Source: Syncephalastrum monosporum B8922 (taxonomy: Eukaryota; Mucoromycota; Mucoromycetes; Mucorales; Syncephalastraceae). Taken from it: a DNA stretch of 64,000 bases. A model generated the notes under the pieces. It was not told where the DNA came from. It ran no database searches and saw only the letters and a list, made by a program, of their open reading frames with translations. Position numbers and translations under genes: made by a program. Shown here piece by piece: positions 1-16,295 of this stretch (the first letter of the stretch is position 1; each line of letters begins with the position of its first letter). Where the stretch lies: NCBI GenBank assembly GCA_000697355.1, contig JNEN01000833.1:1-64000 (forward strand), given 5' to 3'.

Positions 1-22
1 TGGGCTGACAATGCCTTTTAAG

Positions 23-1617
23 GTTTTGGTCTCATTATTGACCGTCTTGGGCGAAAGATTGGCTTAATCCTCACGACCGTCCTCGTTATCCTTGGTGCCG
101 CCATGTCTGCTGCTTCGAGCGGCACAACGCCTGAGGGCTTACTGTGGATGATGGTGATCTCCCGAGGTGTTATGGTAACCACAAGAAAATTGGATCTGTT
201 TCGGCTTGGTTCCTGACAGCTATTTTGAATGCGTAGGGTGTGGGTGTCGGTGGCGAGTACCCTTGCAGCTCTGTATCAGCGGGTGAGTCGGCCGATGATG
301 TAGCTCCAGGAAAGCGCGGTGGTCTTTTCATCATGGTAAGTGAGACCCGGGCAGCGATCCATTGCGGTGTGCTTGCGCGCGATTGAATATATATATTTAC
401 AATTGAACTCTAGGTGACCAACTTTGTCATTGATCTGGGCTACGTCGTTTCGGCCATCGTTGTCTGTATTCTCCTTGCCATCTTCAAGGACAATCTGGAG
501 CCAGTATGGCGTTTGGCGTTCGGTCTCGGTATCATTCCACCGCTGTCTGTCATTTATTGTAAGTTACAAATTAGGTGAAAATAGGTGTGGCAAAAGTAGG
601 ATGTAGTTTGGTATTGGTATTGATACACTGTCCATAGTCCGTTTGAAGATGGCCAACTCGAAACGCTATGAGCAAGGCGCGTTGAAGAAGCACGTTCCGT
701 ACTGGCTTATCATCAAGCGCTACTGGCCCAAGATGCTGCTGACCTCGGGCCTTTGGTTTGTCTACGACTTCATCTCGTTCCCGAGCAGTATCTTTTCCTC
801 AGTCATCATTGACTCGGTCGCCTCAGGACAGCCCCTGATCATCACGGTCGCATGGAACCTGCTCCTGTATTCGTTCTACCTGCCGGGCAGCGCGGGCGGT
901 GCCTTCATGGTAGACATTATCGGACGCAGAAAAACTCTTGCGCTGGGCCTCTTTTCAATGGGCGTCGTGGGAATGATCATTGGCGGCTCGTACGAGAAGC
1001 TTTCAGCCAACTGCTTCCCTATGTTTGTGGTACGAGACAGGCGAGACAAAATTAAGTTGGTGGTGGGTATTCATTTTTCCTCGATCCCTTTTCTGATAGA
1101 TATTGTATGGCATCTATCTTGCCCTGGCTGAGTTCGGTCCAGGTGACACGATGGGCTTGAACGCTATGGAGCTTTTCCCAACCGCTGTGCGTGGCACGGG
1201 CTACGGCATTGCTGCAGGTAAACACCACGACAACACACTCTTCTATGTCACTCTGCTGACGCTGCTTTGGGTTGTTCGTTAGCCTTCGGAAAAGTGGGAG
1301 CTACTGTTGGTACGTTAGCGTTCCAGCCGATGCAGGACCAGATGGGCAACCGTGGGCCGTTCCTCGTGGGCAGTGCTATTGTTCTTGTGACGAGTGTTGT
1401 TGCCTTTTTCTGCTTGCCCGACGTAGGACCCGACTATCTCGCTGAGGAGGATGCTTCCTTCAAGGAGTACTTGGCCGGCCACGGTTATGATATCTCTCAG
1501 TTTGGTCTAGATCAGACTCCTAATTACAGCAGCACCACCACCACCACCACCAACAACGCTGCTGGTAACAGCAATGCCAATGCGCAACCTATACCAGAAT
1601 CTGAAGCCAGAGACTAA
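23..1617 (+). CDS. GIT1-like MFS glycerophosphodiester/phosphate permease (5' partial)
   Basis: This is the C-terminal 412 residues of a major facilitator superfamily permease of the phosphate:H+ symporter group, closest by motif to GIT1-type glycerophosphoinositol permeases of the plasma membrane. The visible exons are 23-174, 237-335, 414-558, 638-1029, 1100-1217 and 1283-1617, joined at standard splice sites. The MFS loop motif DRLGRK is followed by GVGVGGEYPCSS, the glycine-rich signature of this group, and later by a second repeat motif, DIIGRRKT. The C-terminus is a hydrophilic tail rich in Thr and Asn. The 5' exons lie outside the window, so the start is unseen. The substrate (glycerophosphoinositol, glycerophosphocholine or phosphate) cannot be decided from sequence. 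Confidence 0.85.
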
Positions 1618-1660
1618 TATATTTGTACCCGTATATTTAATGTACATTCTCGATAAAAGT

Positions 1661-1666
1661 AATAAA
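1661..1666 (+). terminator. Candidate polyadenylation signal of the GIT1-like permease
   Basis: A canonical AATAAA hexamer lies 44 nt after the permease stop codon and about 70 nt before the next start codon. Position fits 3'-end formation; no cleavage site can be proven from sequence. Confidence 0.45.
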
Positions 1667-1735
1667 CGCGTTTGATACGTATTTTGACAATCTTCCCCCA
1701 CTCCTTTCCCAATTACCCCGACCGCACAGCTTGCT

Positions 1736-3047
1736 ATGAAAAGAGCCAATGTAGGTTGTCATGTTTAAAGTCGTGCCATTCTGACCTGTAGTAGGAGGAT
1801 TCGATCCATGCCGACCAAAACAGCTTTGGGGATCAACATGAGCAGCAACCACAGCAGCAAAGGAGAAAAGTGACAGACAACGAGTTCTCTCATGACGACG
1901 TAGGCGACATTCCTTGTGTTAAAGAGGTGTGTTAACACTGTGTAGAGCGACACGATCGATTCTTTCAGCGGCAACGTGCAAGACTTGAGTGCCATTCAGT
2001 CTGACAGTGGTCCTGAATACAGCAGACGAGAGGACAACGACAGCGACCCGATCATAAGCTTCAGAAGCGACGGTGATACCTTTCACGACGTAACACACAA
2101 CCATGAACCCGACGTGTCGTACGATGAGGAGAATATTCTCGAGGGCCTCGATAATTGGAGACCTTCTCCCCCGGCATTATCACCTTCACCACCGCCACAT
2201 GCAGAACCAGACCCGTTGCCACTGCGGCAGCGAATGGTGTCGACTCCAGCACCACCGCCGTTACACGAACCAAGCAGGGACGCACACTTGTCTCTTCTGG
2301 GCGGCCCTCCCGAACCATCTGCAAAACCATGGGAGTTCACTTTCAAAGGCGAACCTTCGTCGCCTACTGCGAAGCGTAGACGACACAAGAACAGCGTCTC
2401 ATTGAAGCCGTAAGTCAGTTAAGGGTAGAGCGCAGCACGCCAACTGACCTACCATAAAATCAGAGATGGCCTTGCGCAACGTGCACTGGATTGCATCACA
2501 CGGTCTGAAGAAGCAGGACATGACTGGGAGCGCGAGATACGAGCAGACAGTAAGTCGCATGAGGGTGATCCTGTTGTTGATGGCCCACATCATGTATGTA
2601 TGTATGTATGGGGGATATAATGTATATTTAGTGGCACGGCACGGCTCGACCCTCCGAGCATTCCACGGACGACCGAGTGTCGAGCTCTACCGCATCATGG
2701 AAGCGTGGAGCGATTCCACCGAGCGTGTCTGGGCCCACTGCTTACCTGTATCGCCTGAAGAGATGAGCCAGATTCGCTTGGAGGAGAGTGCACCGAGCAC
2801 TCAGGTTGACGACGAGGAACGCATCGATGAGGTCTTTTCACAGCCCGTCGGATTACCACCCCATATACCCAACGACGAGGATAGAGAAGAGCTCTTTCTG
2901 TTTTCCTTTGCGTTCATGCGGCGCCCCGCAGCCCAAGCGGTGGAGCAGTTCAAGCTGCGGGATACCTGCGTTGCAGTGTGGAAGCCGTGGTACGTTGTCG
3001 ATGGCATCAATATCGCCGAGCGCTTCATGGCCGACAGCGTTTATTGA
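1736..3047 (+). CDS. Hypothetical protein, 363 aa, unrecognised
   Basis: Five exons (1736-1750, 1795-1928, 1969-2409, 2464-2549, 2632-3047) join to an uninterrupted 363-codon frame; the first exon is only 15 nt and the first intron 44 nt. I do not recognise the family. The N-terminal third is polar and Gln-rich and the middle is rich in Pro and acidic residues. A basic patch, AKRRRHK, near residue 190 could be a nuclear localisation signal. The C-terminal 140 residues look folded: they hold evenly spaced aromatic residues and end with a stretch containing LRDTCVAVWKPWYVV, which reads like a beta-strand-rich, OB-like terminus. A nuclear role is only a guess from composition. It ends 25 bp from the convergent STIMATE-like gene, so the two 3' UTRs must overlap. 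Confidence 0.7.
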
Positions 3048-3049
3048 AC

Positions 3050-3055
3050 AATAAA
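3050..3055 (+). terminator. Candidate polyadenylation signal in a 25-bp convergent gap
   Basis: AATAAA begins three bases after the upstream stop codon, inside the gap between two convergent stop codons. Transcripts of both genes must run into each other's coding or 3' sequence. Confidence 0.35.
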
Positions 3056-3072
3056 ATTGAGTGGGGGGGTAT

Positions 3073-4029
3073 CTATGTTGGCAATAAGGGAGCACGCTCA
3101 TCGTCATTGGATGCGTGGTGACCCTCGTCCTCATGCGGGATGTGCGCGTGCTGGCCATGTGGCTCTGTATAGGACCGTACGGAGGACGGCTTCTTGGTGG
3201 CCATGGCCGGGTTCACTTTGACAATGGTATCTGTGATCCAAAACTGGACGGCGTTCATGATCAGAGGGAAGCTGCGCAGTACACAGTTTAGTACGTTCTC
3301 AAGCAGCCCTTGTAACGCATGTGCTTACATGAACATGACAAAGACAACCTGGTAACGGTAGTTACCGCGTGTCCACCGCAGGACCCAGTTGCCAAAGGCA
3401 AAGAGGATGGGGACAGCCCGGAAGAGGAGATAGACGCAAAACTTCATGAGGGCCACCGAAATGATAAATACCACGGTCTGCTTCAGCCAAGGCAGCCATT
3501 GGCGACGCAGGGGGCCTGGGCCGTAGTTGCCGCTGTGAATATAGCGCACGTGCAGCTTGTGCTCCAGGACCCACTGGATGCCGTGCAGCCATGCCCAGAG
3601 GATGCCGATGCCGAGGGTGGTGTCGACCCCCACATTCAAAAAGTACCACACGCACAGGTTGGAGCTGGGGCCGTGCTTGGGCCGACCGACGAGGTAGCTG
3701 ACCAGCAGGTTGAGGAAATGGATCACGGCTGCGCCCACAAATTGCTTGCTCACATCCAGCGCCCTAGTCCATCACACGCATTATATGGTTTGCTGCGAGC
3801 AGTCCAGTCTCTTTCAAGCGACTCACCATATTGACACAGGCCGCTGCGGCCGCTCTCGGTAGCGTTTGAAGACCAAGACCAGGAAGGCGGTCGTTGCAAG
3901 GCAGACTTGGACGAGAATGGCGAACCCGTCCAAGAGTTTGCAGCCCTCATCGTCGTCGGATGGCAATTCAGGCGGAGGCGGGGCGACAGGCGAGGCTAGT
4001 AGGGTAGGACTCGGCGGCAAGCTGCCCAT
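3073..4029 (-). CDS. STIMATE-family (TMEM110-like) multi-pass membrane protein
   Basis: Three exons (3827-4029, 3329-3763, 3073-3271) give 278 residues. The order of features matches the STIMATE / yeast vacuolar membrane protein family (PF12400). A first hydrophobic helix (LLDGFAILVQVCLATTAFL) is followed by a basic FKRYRERP loop, then the family hallmark ALDVSKQFVGAAVIHFLN, and three to four further membrane helices. The tail is soluble and His/Glu-rich and ends in APLLPT. In animals STIMATE sits in the ER at plasma-membrane contacts and helps STIM1; fungal members are mostly vacuolar or ER proteins of unsettled role. The hallmark sequence spans the first splice junction, which supports the model. 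The start at 4029 is the first Met before a Pro-rich N-terminus. An upstream in-frame Met is possible but would add a non-coding-looking stretch. Confidence 0.85.
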
Positions 4030-4338
4030 GGCGAGGGGACGAATGCCATGAATGAAAGGCGGCTGCCGTGCTGTCAAGAACGGGAGGAGTAAATTTTGCA
4101 TCAAAAGCGAAAGAAACGCATTCTTTTCTGTTGTGCGTTGCACACTCGCACAAATAAGGCAAAAAATGCAAAAAGACGGGGGGAATGGTGCTACATTATA
4201 TGTAAGAATGAGGACTCGTACTATTACAGACAAGAGGCGGATAACATGAGTTTATTATGAAATAAAGGTGGGGTATATATATATTTTTATACAACAACGC
4301 ACCATGCATTGGGCATGTAAGGTTGGCTACAAACAGAC
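4030..4338. other. Intergenic, no gene seen
   Basis: This stretch holds the 5' flank of the STIMATE-like gene and the 3' flank of the alpha/beta hydrolase, both on the minus strand. I see only AT-rich sequence including a TATATATAT tract near 4276. Confidence 0.6.
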
Positions 4339-5670
4339 TTAGACATAAATAGTCATTATGCGAGATCGATTTTTGAAAGACGGCGCATCGCCGACCGCCG
4401 TGCCAGACGAGTTCGGTTCCGACGAGCTCTCCGTAAGTGCTTCATGAAACTCATCCTCGTCCTCTTCGCTTATGCTGTGCTCTTCCTCCGGCACGGCCTC
4501 CAGCCCGCCCAAGGACTCGGGGATCACCGAGCCGTGCTTTCCTCGGATAGCGATCACGGTGCGGTAACAAAAATCAGCAAAGATGTCGTCTGCGCGCGCC
4601 ACGATGGATTTGTCCTTGACCACCTCGCGTACACAAAACCAGTCATGTACGCAATCCTCGACGATCGTTTCCCACGGTACGCCATCTTGTTCGGCCTTGG
4701 AAGCAAAATCAAGCGCGTCGTCTCGGAGCACCTCCTTGTTGCCGACAAACATCAACGCCGGGGGCAGAAACGAACTGAACCCAGACTGTAACTTGGCAAT
4801 ACCCAGAATCTGGTTGCTATCCGGCGGGGCATCTGGACCGAGCGGCTCAAAGTAGTCTTCGATAATCCTGCGCGCCGTTGTCTGTGTGATGTAGTCGTAC
4901 TTTGTGTTCTGTTGCCAGCTTTCGCTCGTTGTATCATCCGTCACGAGAGGGGAGCTTAAAATAATAGACGCCGGTCGCGGCATCTCTGATAGTACCTCCG
5001 TGGTCTGTCCTGCGTTCTGCCCAGTCGGGTCCTCCGTTACAATCTCGAACATACTCGGGTCGTGCGTGATAAAGAGCATCTCGAGAATAAGTGCTGCGCC
5101 TGTTGAGTCGCCGATGGCAATCACTTTGGATGCGTCGACCTGAAGGGTACGTATCAAATGCTCGTACGCCCGTACAACGTCTTCCACCGGGCTGGGGTAT
5201 TTGTACTCGGGTGCCAGGCGATGTTCCACACTCATGATCAGTGCGTTGATGTTCAGCTTTTCCTTCAAAACACGCAGCCATTGGATGTAAGTGTCCATGA
5301 ACATCGTGCACTTGCCAATTCGGAAACCGCCACCTTTTAACCATATATGAGTAAAGATCTTTACCCCACTTTTTATAATCCTTCTTAACATACCGTGCAC
5401 ATTAAAAAATATGATGTCCGCATCCTCGATTCGCCTTCGTAGCGCCCGGTCGTCCAACTTCTTGAGCCCTTCACCAATCCAGCAGCCCCACCATTCGCGA
5501 TTCTCCTCCCATTTCACTTTTTTGAGGTACTTCTTATGGGAATTTGTCGGTCGAAGGACGTCCCGGAACACGAGGCGGGCGGCAGGTGTTGGGAGAAGAA
5601 AACCACTCTTCAACACCTTGATAGCAGCACCAGGCGGTAGCTTACGGATGGCTGTACCAAGGGCAGGCAT
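4339..5670 (-). CDS. Alpha/beta hydrolase fold-3 esterase (HSL / steryl acetyl hydrolase type)
   Basis: Two exons (5394-5670, 4339-5333) give 423 residues. The 60-nt intron has no stop and is a multiple of three, so the raw reading frame looks continuous; only splicing rebuilds the oxyanion-hole motif HGGGF near residue 92. Other hormone-sensitive-lipase-type features follow: SVEHRLAPEYKYPSPVED, the nucleophile elbow GDSTGA with Ser near 169, an Asp near 297 (VLRDD) and His near 322 (CVHDW), which complete a plausible triad. The family hydrolyses acetyl or short acyl esters, including steryl acetates, usually in the ER or on lipid droplets. The N-terminal 90 residues are basic and amphipathic, without a clear signal peptide. 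The acidic C-terminal tail is probably disordered. The natural substrate is unknown. Confidence 0.88.
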   Translation of the reverse strand: MPALGTAIRKLPPGAAIKVLKSGFLLPTPAARLVFRDVLRPTNSHKKYLKKVKWEENREWWGCWIGEGLKKLDDRALRRRIEDADIIFFNVHGMLRRIIKSGVKIFTHIWLKGGGFRIGKCTMFMDTYIQWLRVLKEKLNINALIMSVEHRLAPEYKYPSPVEDVVRAYEHLIRTLQVDASKVIAIGDSTGAALILEMLFITHDPSMFEIVTEDPTGQNAGQTTEVLSEMPRPASIILSSPLVTDDTTSESWQQNTKYDYITQTTARRIIEDYFEPLGPDAPPDSNQILGIAKLQSGFSSFLPPALMFVGNKEVLRDDALDFASKAEQDGVPWETIVEDCVHDWFCVREVVKDKSIVARADDIFADFCYRTVIAIRGKHGSVIPESLGGLEAVPEEEHSISEEDEDEFHEALTESSSEPNSSGTAVGDAPSFKNRSRIMTIYV

Positions 5671-8066
5671 ACTGAAAGAAAAAAAAAAGAAGAAAAAGGA
5701 GAAAGCAAAGAAAAAAGAATCTTATTGCATCCTGCGCGTTGGGTAAATTAAGGCCGCTGGACGTCGTCGTCTACTGAGAAATCCTCGTGATACTCTTTTG
5801 GTGTGTGACACAAAGAGAAGCAGTAAACCTCGGTCGACAACTCCCACACTACTGGTTTGTGTAGCATCCAACAGTGATGTGCGTACCATTTATGTCTTCT
5901 TTTCCTTGCCCTGTGTATGAAATTGTGCTCGCTATTGTTCCTGTTTGGTCATCGCAAACTTTGCATATGAGGAAATATGCCATTTTCTTCGTCACCGTTT
6001 GTCGGGCGCAATCAGCATCACCGCTTCCAAATGCCGACAAAGCGTCCTCGCTCGTAGTCATATTACGGATGAAACGCTTTCTCTCGACACTAGCCTGGTA
6101 GCCATCTCTACTCGTCAACCGTTTGCCTTTTATGCGCTGAGCTTAGGAAGCCATGTACTATTTATCGATTTGGGTTGTTTTGTATTCGGTCTTCCACAAT
6201 CCCAACAAAGAACGCCGACACCACTCGCCCAACAAAAGCAATGAATACTGGGGTCATAGTACTACCCTGCACAAGCCGTACAATGAGGCGGCTTTGTCAC
6301 ACCTCGATAATACTTGTACCTGGTCCATGCTTATGCTATGGTACGGGTAAGCGCGTTATGTATATGAGCCAGCTCGTGCCAAATGAATATGATGATCGGC
6401 CCGCGCCTTTGTTGATTGTTTTCTCATATATGTACATATATGACAACCACTCATGAGCAGCGTGTTACAGCCAGCATTGACTAAATATGTATAAAGGCGC
6501 GTGGGCCGTCAGTGACAGGCTCTCACGTCCAACGGACATCCACCGCGCAACAACTGTGCATGCCCATCGTGTAACACAAAACCTTTTAATTTGGCAGTGG
6601 AGAGTCCTTGTGGACAGTTTGTAGTCATGTCTCGCTCAGATCAGTCAACCCTTTACTTTACACAAGAGATTCCAGTAAAAACGTACAAAATTTTACGATA
6701 CAAGAGTAGTAAAAAAATGAAAGCATCCTGCTGAATGGTCCAACATGTACTTCGGTAATAGTCACTCTTTTGCAGCTCCCAATTGTTGGGTTATGTCCCA
6801 CTCGGGAGCTAATGTGTCCCGTGCCTACATATGATATTCCCTCATAATCATTGTATAGCGACCTCTCCGTAAGTGTCTGGCTATTAATTGACTGTTTTTT
6901 TTCACATTTGCTCTCTTACAATTGCACCACTCGTCATCGTATAGTGAATGCGCGGTATCACTAGCGCATCACAACTGTTAGTTATTGCTGCGCGTTTTTA
7001 AGCTACGTAATGTGCTAAAGTCGGCTTATACGTACCAGGACCTAACCCAGGAGAATGTTTGATTTACTCCTTGTGTATGACAGACATAATAAGATGACGC
7101 CAATTATTCTGATATCCTTACAACTCGCGCTTGTTGCTACGGTTCTCCGCTTGTGGTGCTCTCCTTGTGGTCTACCTCCTTTATTCTTCCTCATTTGGGA
7201 ATAGAAGACAGTTTTGGCAGTTGACAACTCGTCGCTGCTTCTCGGGAAAGAGCTGCGTGGAGTAGATTCCGAGTTTATATCGCTGAAACATCCCACCGGC
7301 ATAATCTCATATACGTGCTCTTTTTTCCCTAGGTCCCTTCAGTCACGGCTGCTCTTACTACCTCCTCTCTTCGTGTTCCATCTCTAGATATTGAAAGTTT
7401 TCAGTTATTCTTTCTTTTGTCTTCGACATCCTCGACTAATTCTGTGCGTCTAATAAGCACTCAACATCATTAAAAGGGACGCTCATCTTGCTCTGATTGA
7501 ATAGTGCTGAAAGAAGCTTCGCGGAGGTACCAGGCAGTTCGACGCACAGTACCATTTACTTCCAAATATAGCACATACAGACATAGCAAAACCACTGTAT
7601 GTACTGTATATCGTTATCACGACGTTTTTTGTCAGCAGCCATGATTCATAAACCGGTCTCTCGTTCTCATAGAATATAGGATTAAGTATGTGCCGCATGC
7701 TGAAACGTCGGGGAACAAATGTCAAACTGGGAGGTTTATGGCGATGTATGCCGGGTATGAATGTCTCTTGTTTCATACAAGAGAATTTAACGCAAAAAGA
7801 TAAAGGAATGTTGACGGAAACCATCAGCGACACGGATACGCAGTACAGACCAGTAGCAGACAACATTCCACAGGACAAAAAGTATACGTCATGATATAAG
7901 GGGGAATGCAGCCTAGGCAAGCCAATGCAATTTTGGCACTCTAGATCAAAGATATAAACGGATGGCACGCGGCACTGCACGTGAGGTGGGCGACTGATCT
8001 TTGGCTGGGCCAGTGTTCAATCCCCCTGTTTGCTGTTGGATAACCATCCGCTCTTTCATAAACATA
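5671..8066. other. 2.4-kb divergent intergenic region, no supported gene
   Basis: This AT-rich interval separates the divergent hydrolase and Yippee-like genes. All open frames are short, overlap on both strands and show neither a recognisable domain nor convincing splice-linked continuation. A minus-strand frame near 7042-7302 has a basic Gly-Gly-Arg-Pro stretch that faintly recalls transposase N-termini, but nothing else supports a mobile element. Confidence 0.5.
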
Positions 8067-8493
8067 ATGAAGGAACAACAGCATCCTAATTACTTGCGAC
8101 GCAGCAAAGGCCGTCTTTACTCTTGCTCAGTTTGCCATTCGCAACTCACCACGCATGAAGATGTCATTTCGCGTGCTTTTCAAGGACGGGTGAGCTTAAA
8201 CTTGGTTCTTTCCTTTTGTAGGTGGAGGAAAAGTGTACTTATTAAGATTTACAATATTATAACCATCACAGTATGGACCTGCATTCCTAGTGGCAAGGGT
8301 GATTAACATACAAGTGGGCAAACATGAGGATCGCACGCTCATGACCGGTTTGCACACAGTGGCCGACATATTCTGCACCGTCTGTCATGCACGGCTCGGT
8401 TGGAAGTATCTACGTGCGGTCGAAAAAGACCAGAAATACAAGGAAGGCCGCTTCATTGTCGAAAAGACAAAGGTTGTCCGTGATACGGTGTAA
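8067..8493 (+). CDS. Yippee-like zinc-binding protein
   Basis: Two exons (8067-8189, 8272-8493) encode 114 residues, the usual Yippee length. The four zinc ligands are visible as Cys20-x2-Cys23 (YSCSVC) and Cys76-x2-Cys79 (FCTVC). The family signatures FQGR, MTGLHTVADI, LGWKY and QKYKEGRF are all present. The splice joins FQGR to YGPAFLVARVINIQ, which restores the normal spacing. Yippee proteins are small conserved eukaryotic proteins with a beta-tent fold related to Mis18 and cereblon; in S. cerevisiae the homolog Moh1 is stationary-phase linked and in animals they associate with the CTLH ubiquitin ligase. ATG at 8067 is the first in the frame that leads directly into the domain. Confidence 0.93.
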
Positions 8494-8593
8494 ATACCTT
8501 CCCTCGTAAAACCCCTCTTTTCCTCTGTTATACTCTTATACTCTCCTTCCAGCTTCTTTCTTTCTTTTTTTTTCTTTACTCTCTTCGCTGTCT

Positions 8594-9303
8594 TTATTGC
8601 TGTTTGGTACATAATTCGGTAAAGAAATCAGCCCCGGTCGCCATGGTTCCCTCTGTAACACACATATTAACATGAATGCCAACCAATGCATATCGCAAAA
8701 CTCTTTACTCCACTCCAACATAATATCAAGAATATAAACGACTTACGTTTTTGTCCCCAGGGCAGACTGCCCTTGTTTCCCCATGCCTTTTCTTGACTTT
8801 CATACTTTTCTGGGCGTTCAGCGGGTGGTGCCTCTTGATAGGCTGTCGTTGTGTTGTTGTATCCTGACCATAAATTCATATGTTGATCACTCACTCCAAT
8901 AGAGAAAGAATATGCCTTACGTTGGTTGAGAAACTGCATCACTTCTGCACTGTTGAATCCGTTTTGACCAGTCGGCTGCGTCGTAAAAGGAATGGTGGGA
9001 GGAGTGGAGGAATGCGCAGGTGGTGTAGGACCGCGATGTTTACTCGATTGTTTGCCTTTCCCTTTTTGTTATATAAAGATATACGTGTGCGTAGCTGTCA
9101 CTCACCAGAAGGATTACTCTTTCTCTGCTGCTGCTGAGTCGAGGACGCTTGAGATTGTGAGGGCTGTTGTCCTTGGTGCGGCTGACCTTGTTGCTTGAGC
9201 GAATCGCGGCGTTCTGCAGGCGGTTTTTTGTTGTTGTTTCCTACATCTGTGTGTCAGAGGGTCATCCGCTTGAATCAAAGCATTCGTCGACCGTACCTCC
9301 CAT
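8594..9303 (-). CDS. Hypothetical 150-aa polar protein, unrecognised
   Basis: Five exons (9297-9303, 9106-9240, 8921-9055, 8747-8863, 8594-8652) join in frame to 150 residues. The first coding exon is only 7 nt. The N-terminal 75 residues are disordered (Asn/Gln/Pro/Ser-rich). The C-terminal half is better ordered: NSAEVMQFLNQRYNNTTTAY, then AWGNKGSLPWGQK and ATGADFFTELCTKQQ at the terminus. The repeated Trp-Gly pairs and the closing FFTEL look like short linear or helical motifs that bind a partner. I do not recognise the family. No single exon exceeds 45 codons, so automated annotation could easily miss it. Confidence 0.65.
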
Positions 9304-9535
9304 GTCAGCAACCCACAAAAAACCAAGAACGTCGTTTGTATGCCGTGCACTCGCAAACCAAAGTTGCTATTGAAGCCCCGCACCCACCTCCTTCAAAATT
9401 TATTTCCTTCGTCCCTGACTCAATTTCCATATCCAGTGTGTGTTTTCAACGAACAAGAGCAAAAGAGCAAAAGAGAATACAGTATAGTATGGCTACGTTC
9501 ATAACGGAGAGCCTTATGTTGCTTGCTAATTTCTA

Positions 9536-11943
<2,408 letters not shown>

Positions 11944-12381
11944 GGTTTCGCTAAGAGAGGAAAATGAGGTGAGAGAGAAAAGAGTTCAGAAGGGAAGAAA
12001 GAGGCAAGATTGCCTCCCCTTCGAATGACACCATCGAGATATATTGCCACACGGTAGGGGTGGCGTTGCACTCAATTTGAATTCTGATTGAAGTCGGTCT
12101 GTTCCTTTTGGGGAGTCTTGTCAGACGAGATAGGTTTAAGGGGCCAACTATTTTTCCCTTACTGTTGGGCAAAGCGAAAAACTCTCTCGACTTCACGCTA
12201 ATTATCTCTCTTCCCATTTTTGGCTCTCATTGCTTTGTTTATGCATGTCGATACTGTCTGGAAAGGTGTCGGTGTTCTAGATCGTCAAATAGCAACAACC
12301 GGATGAGGAGTCCGTCTTTCAAGATGGTAAAAGATGATGCAAAATTGCATGTTTGTCATGTAGTATAGTAGTATATAGAAT
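11944..12381. other. Intergenic, no gene seen
   Basis: 438 bp holding the 5' flank of the STE20-like kinase and the 3' flank of cystathionine beta-synthase. No coding signal on either strand. Confidence 0.6.

Positions 12382-16295
<3,914 letters not shown>

Noticed and set aside
5849..6118. Minus-strand frame with a CKVCDD motif
   Set aside because: A single Cys pair, no partner exon, and a competing plus-strand frame of equal quality; no family recognised.
7042..7302. Possible transposase remnant with a Gly-Gly-Arg-Pro stretch
   Set aside because: Too short and lacks catalytic residues, terminal repeats or target-site duplication.
7483..7980. 165-codon minus-strand frame
   Set aside because: Rich in Cys, Phe, Ile and Ser as expected from AT-rich random sequence, with no domain or splice partner.
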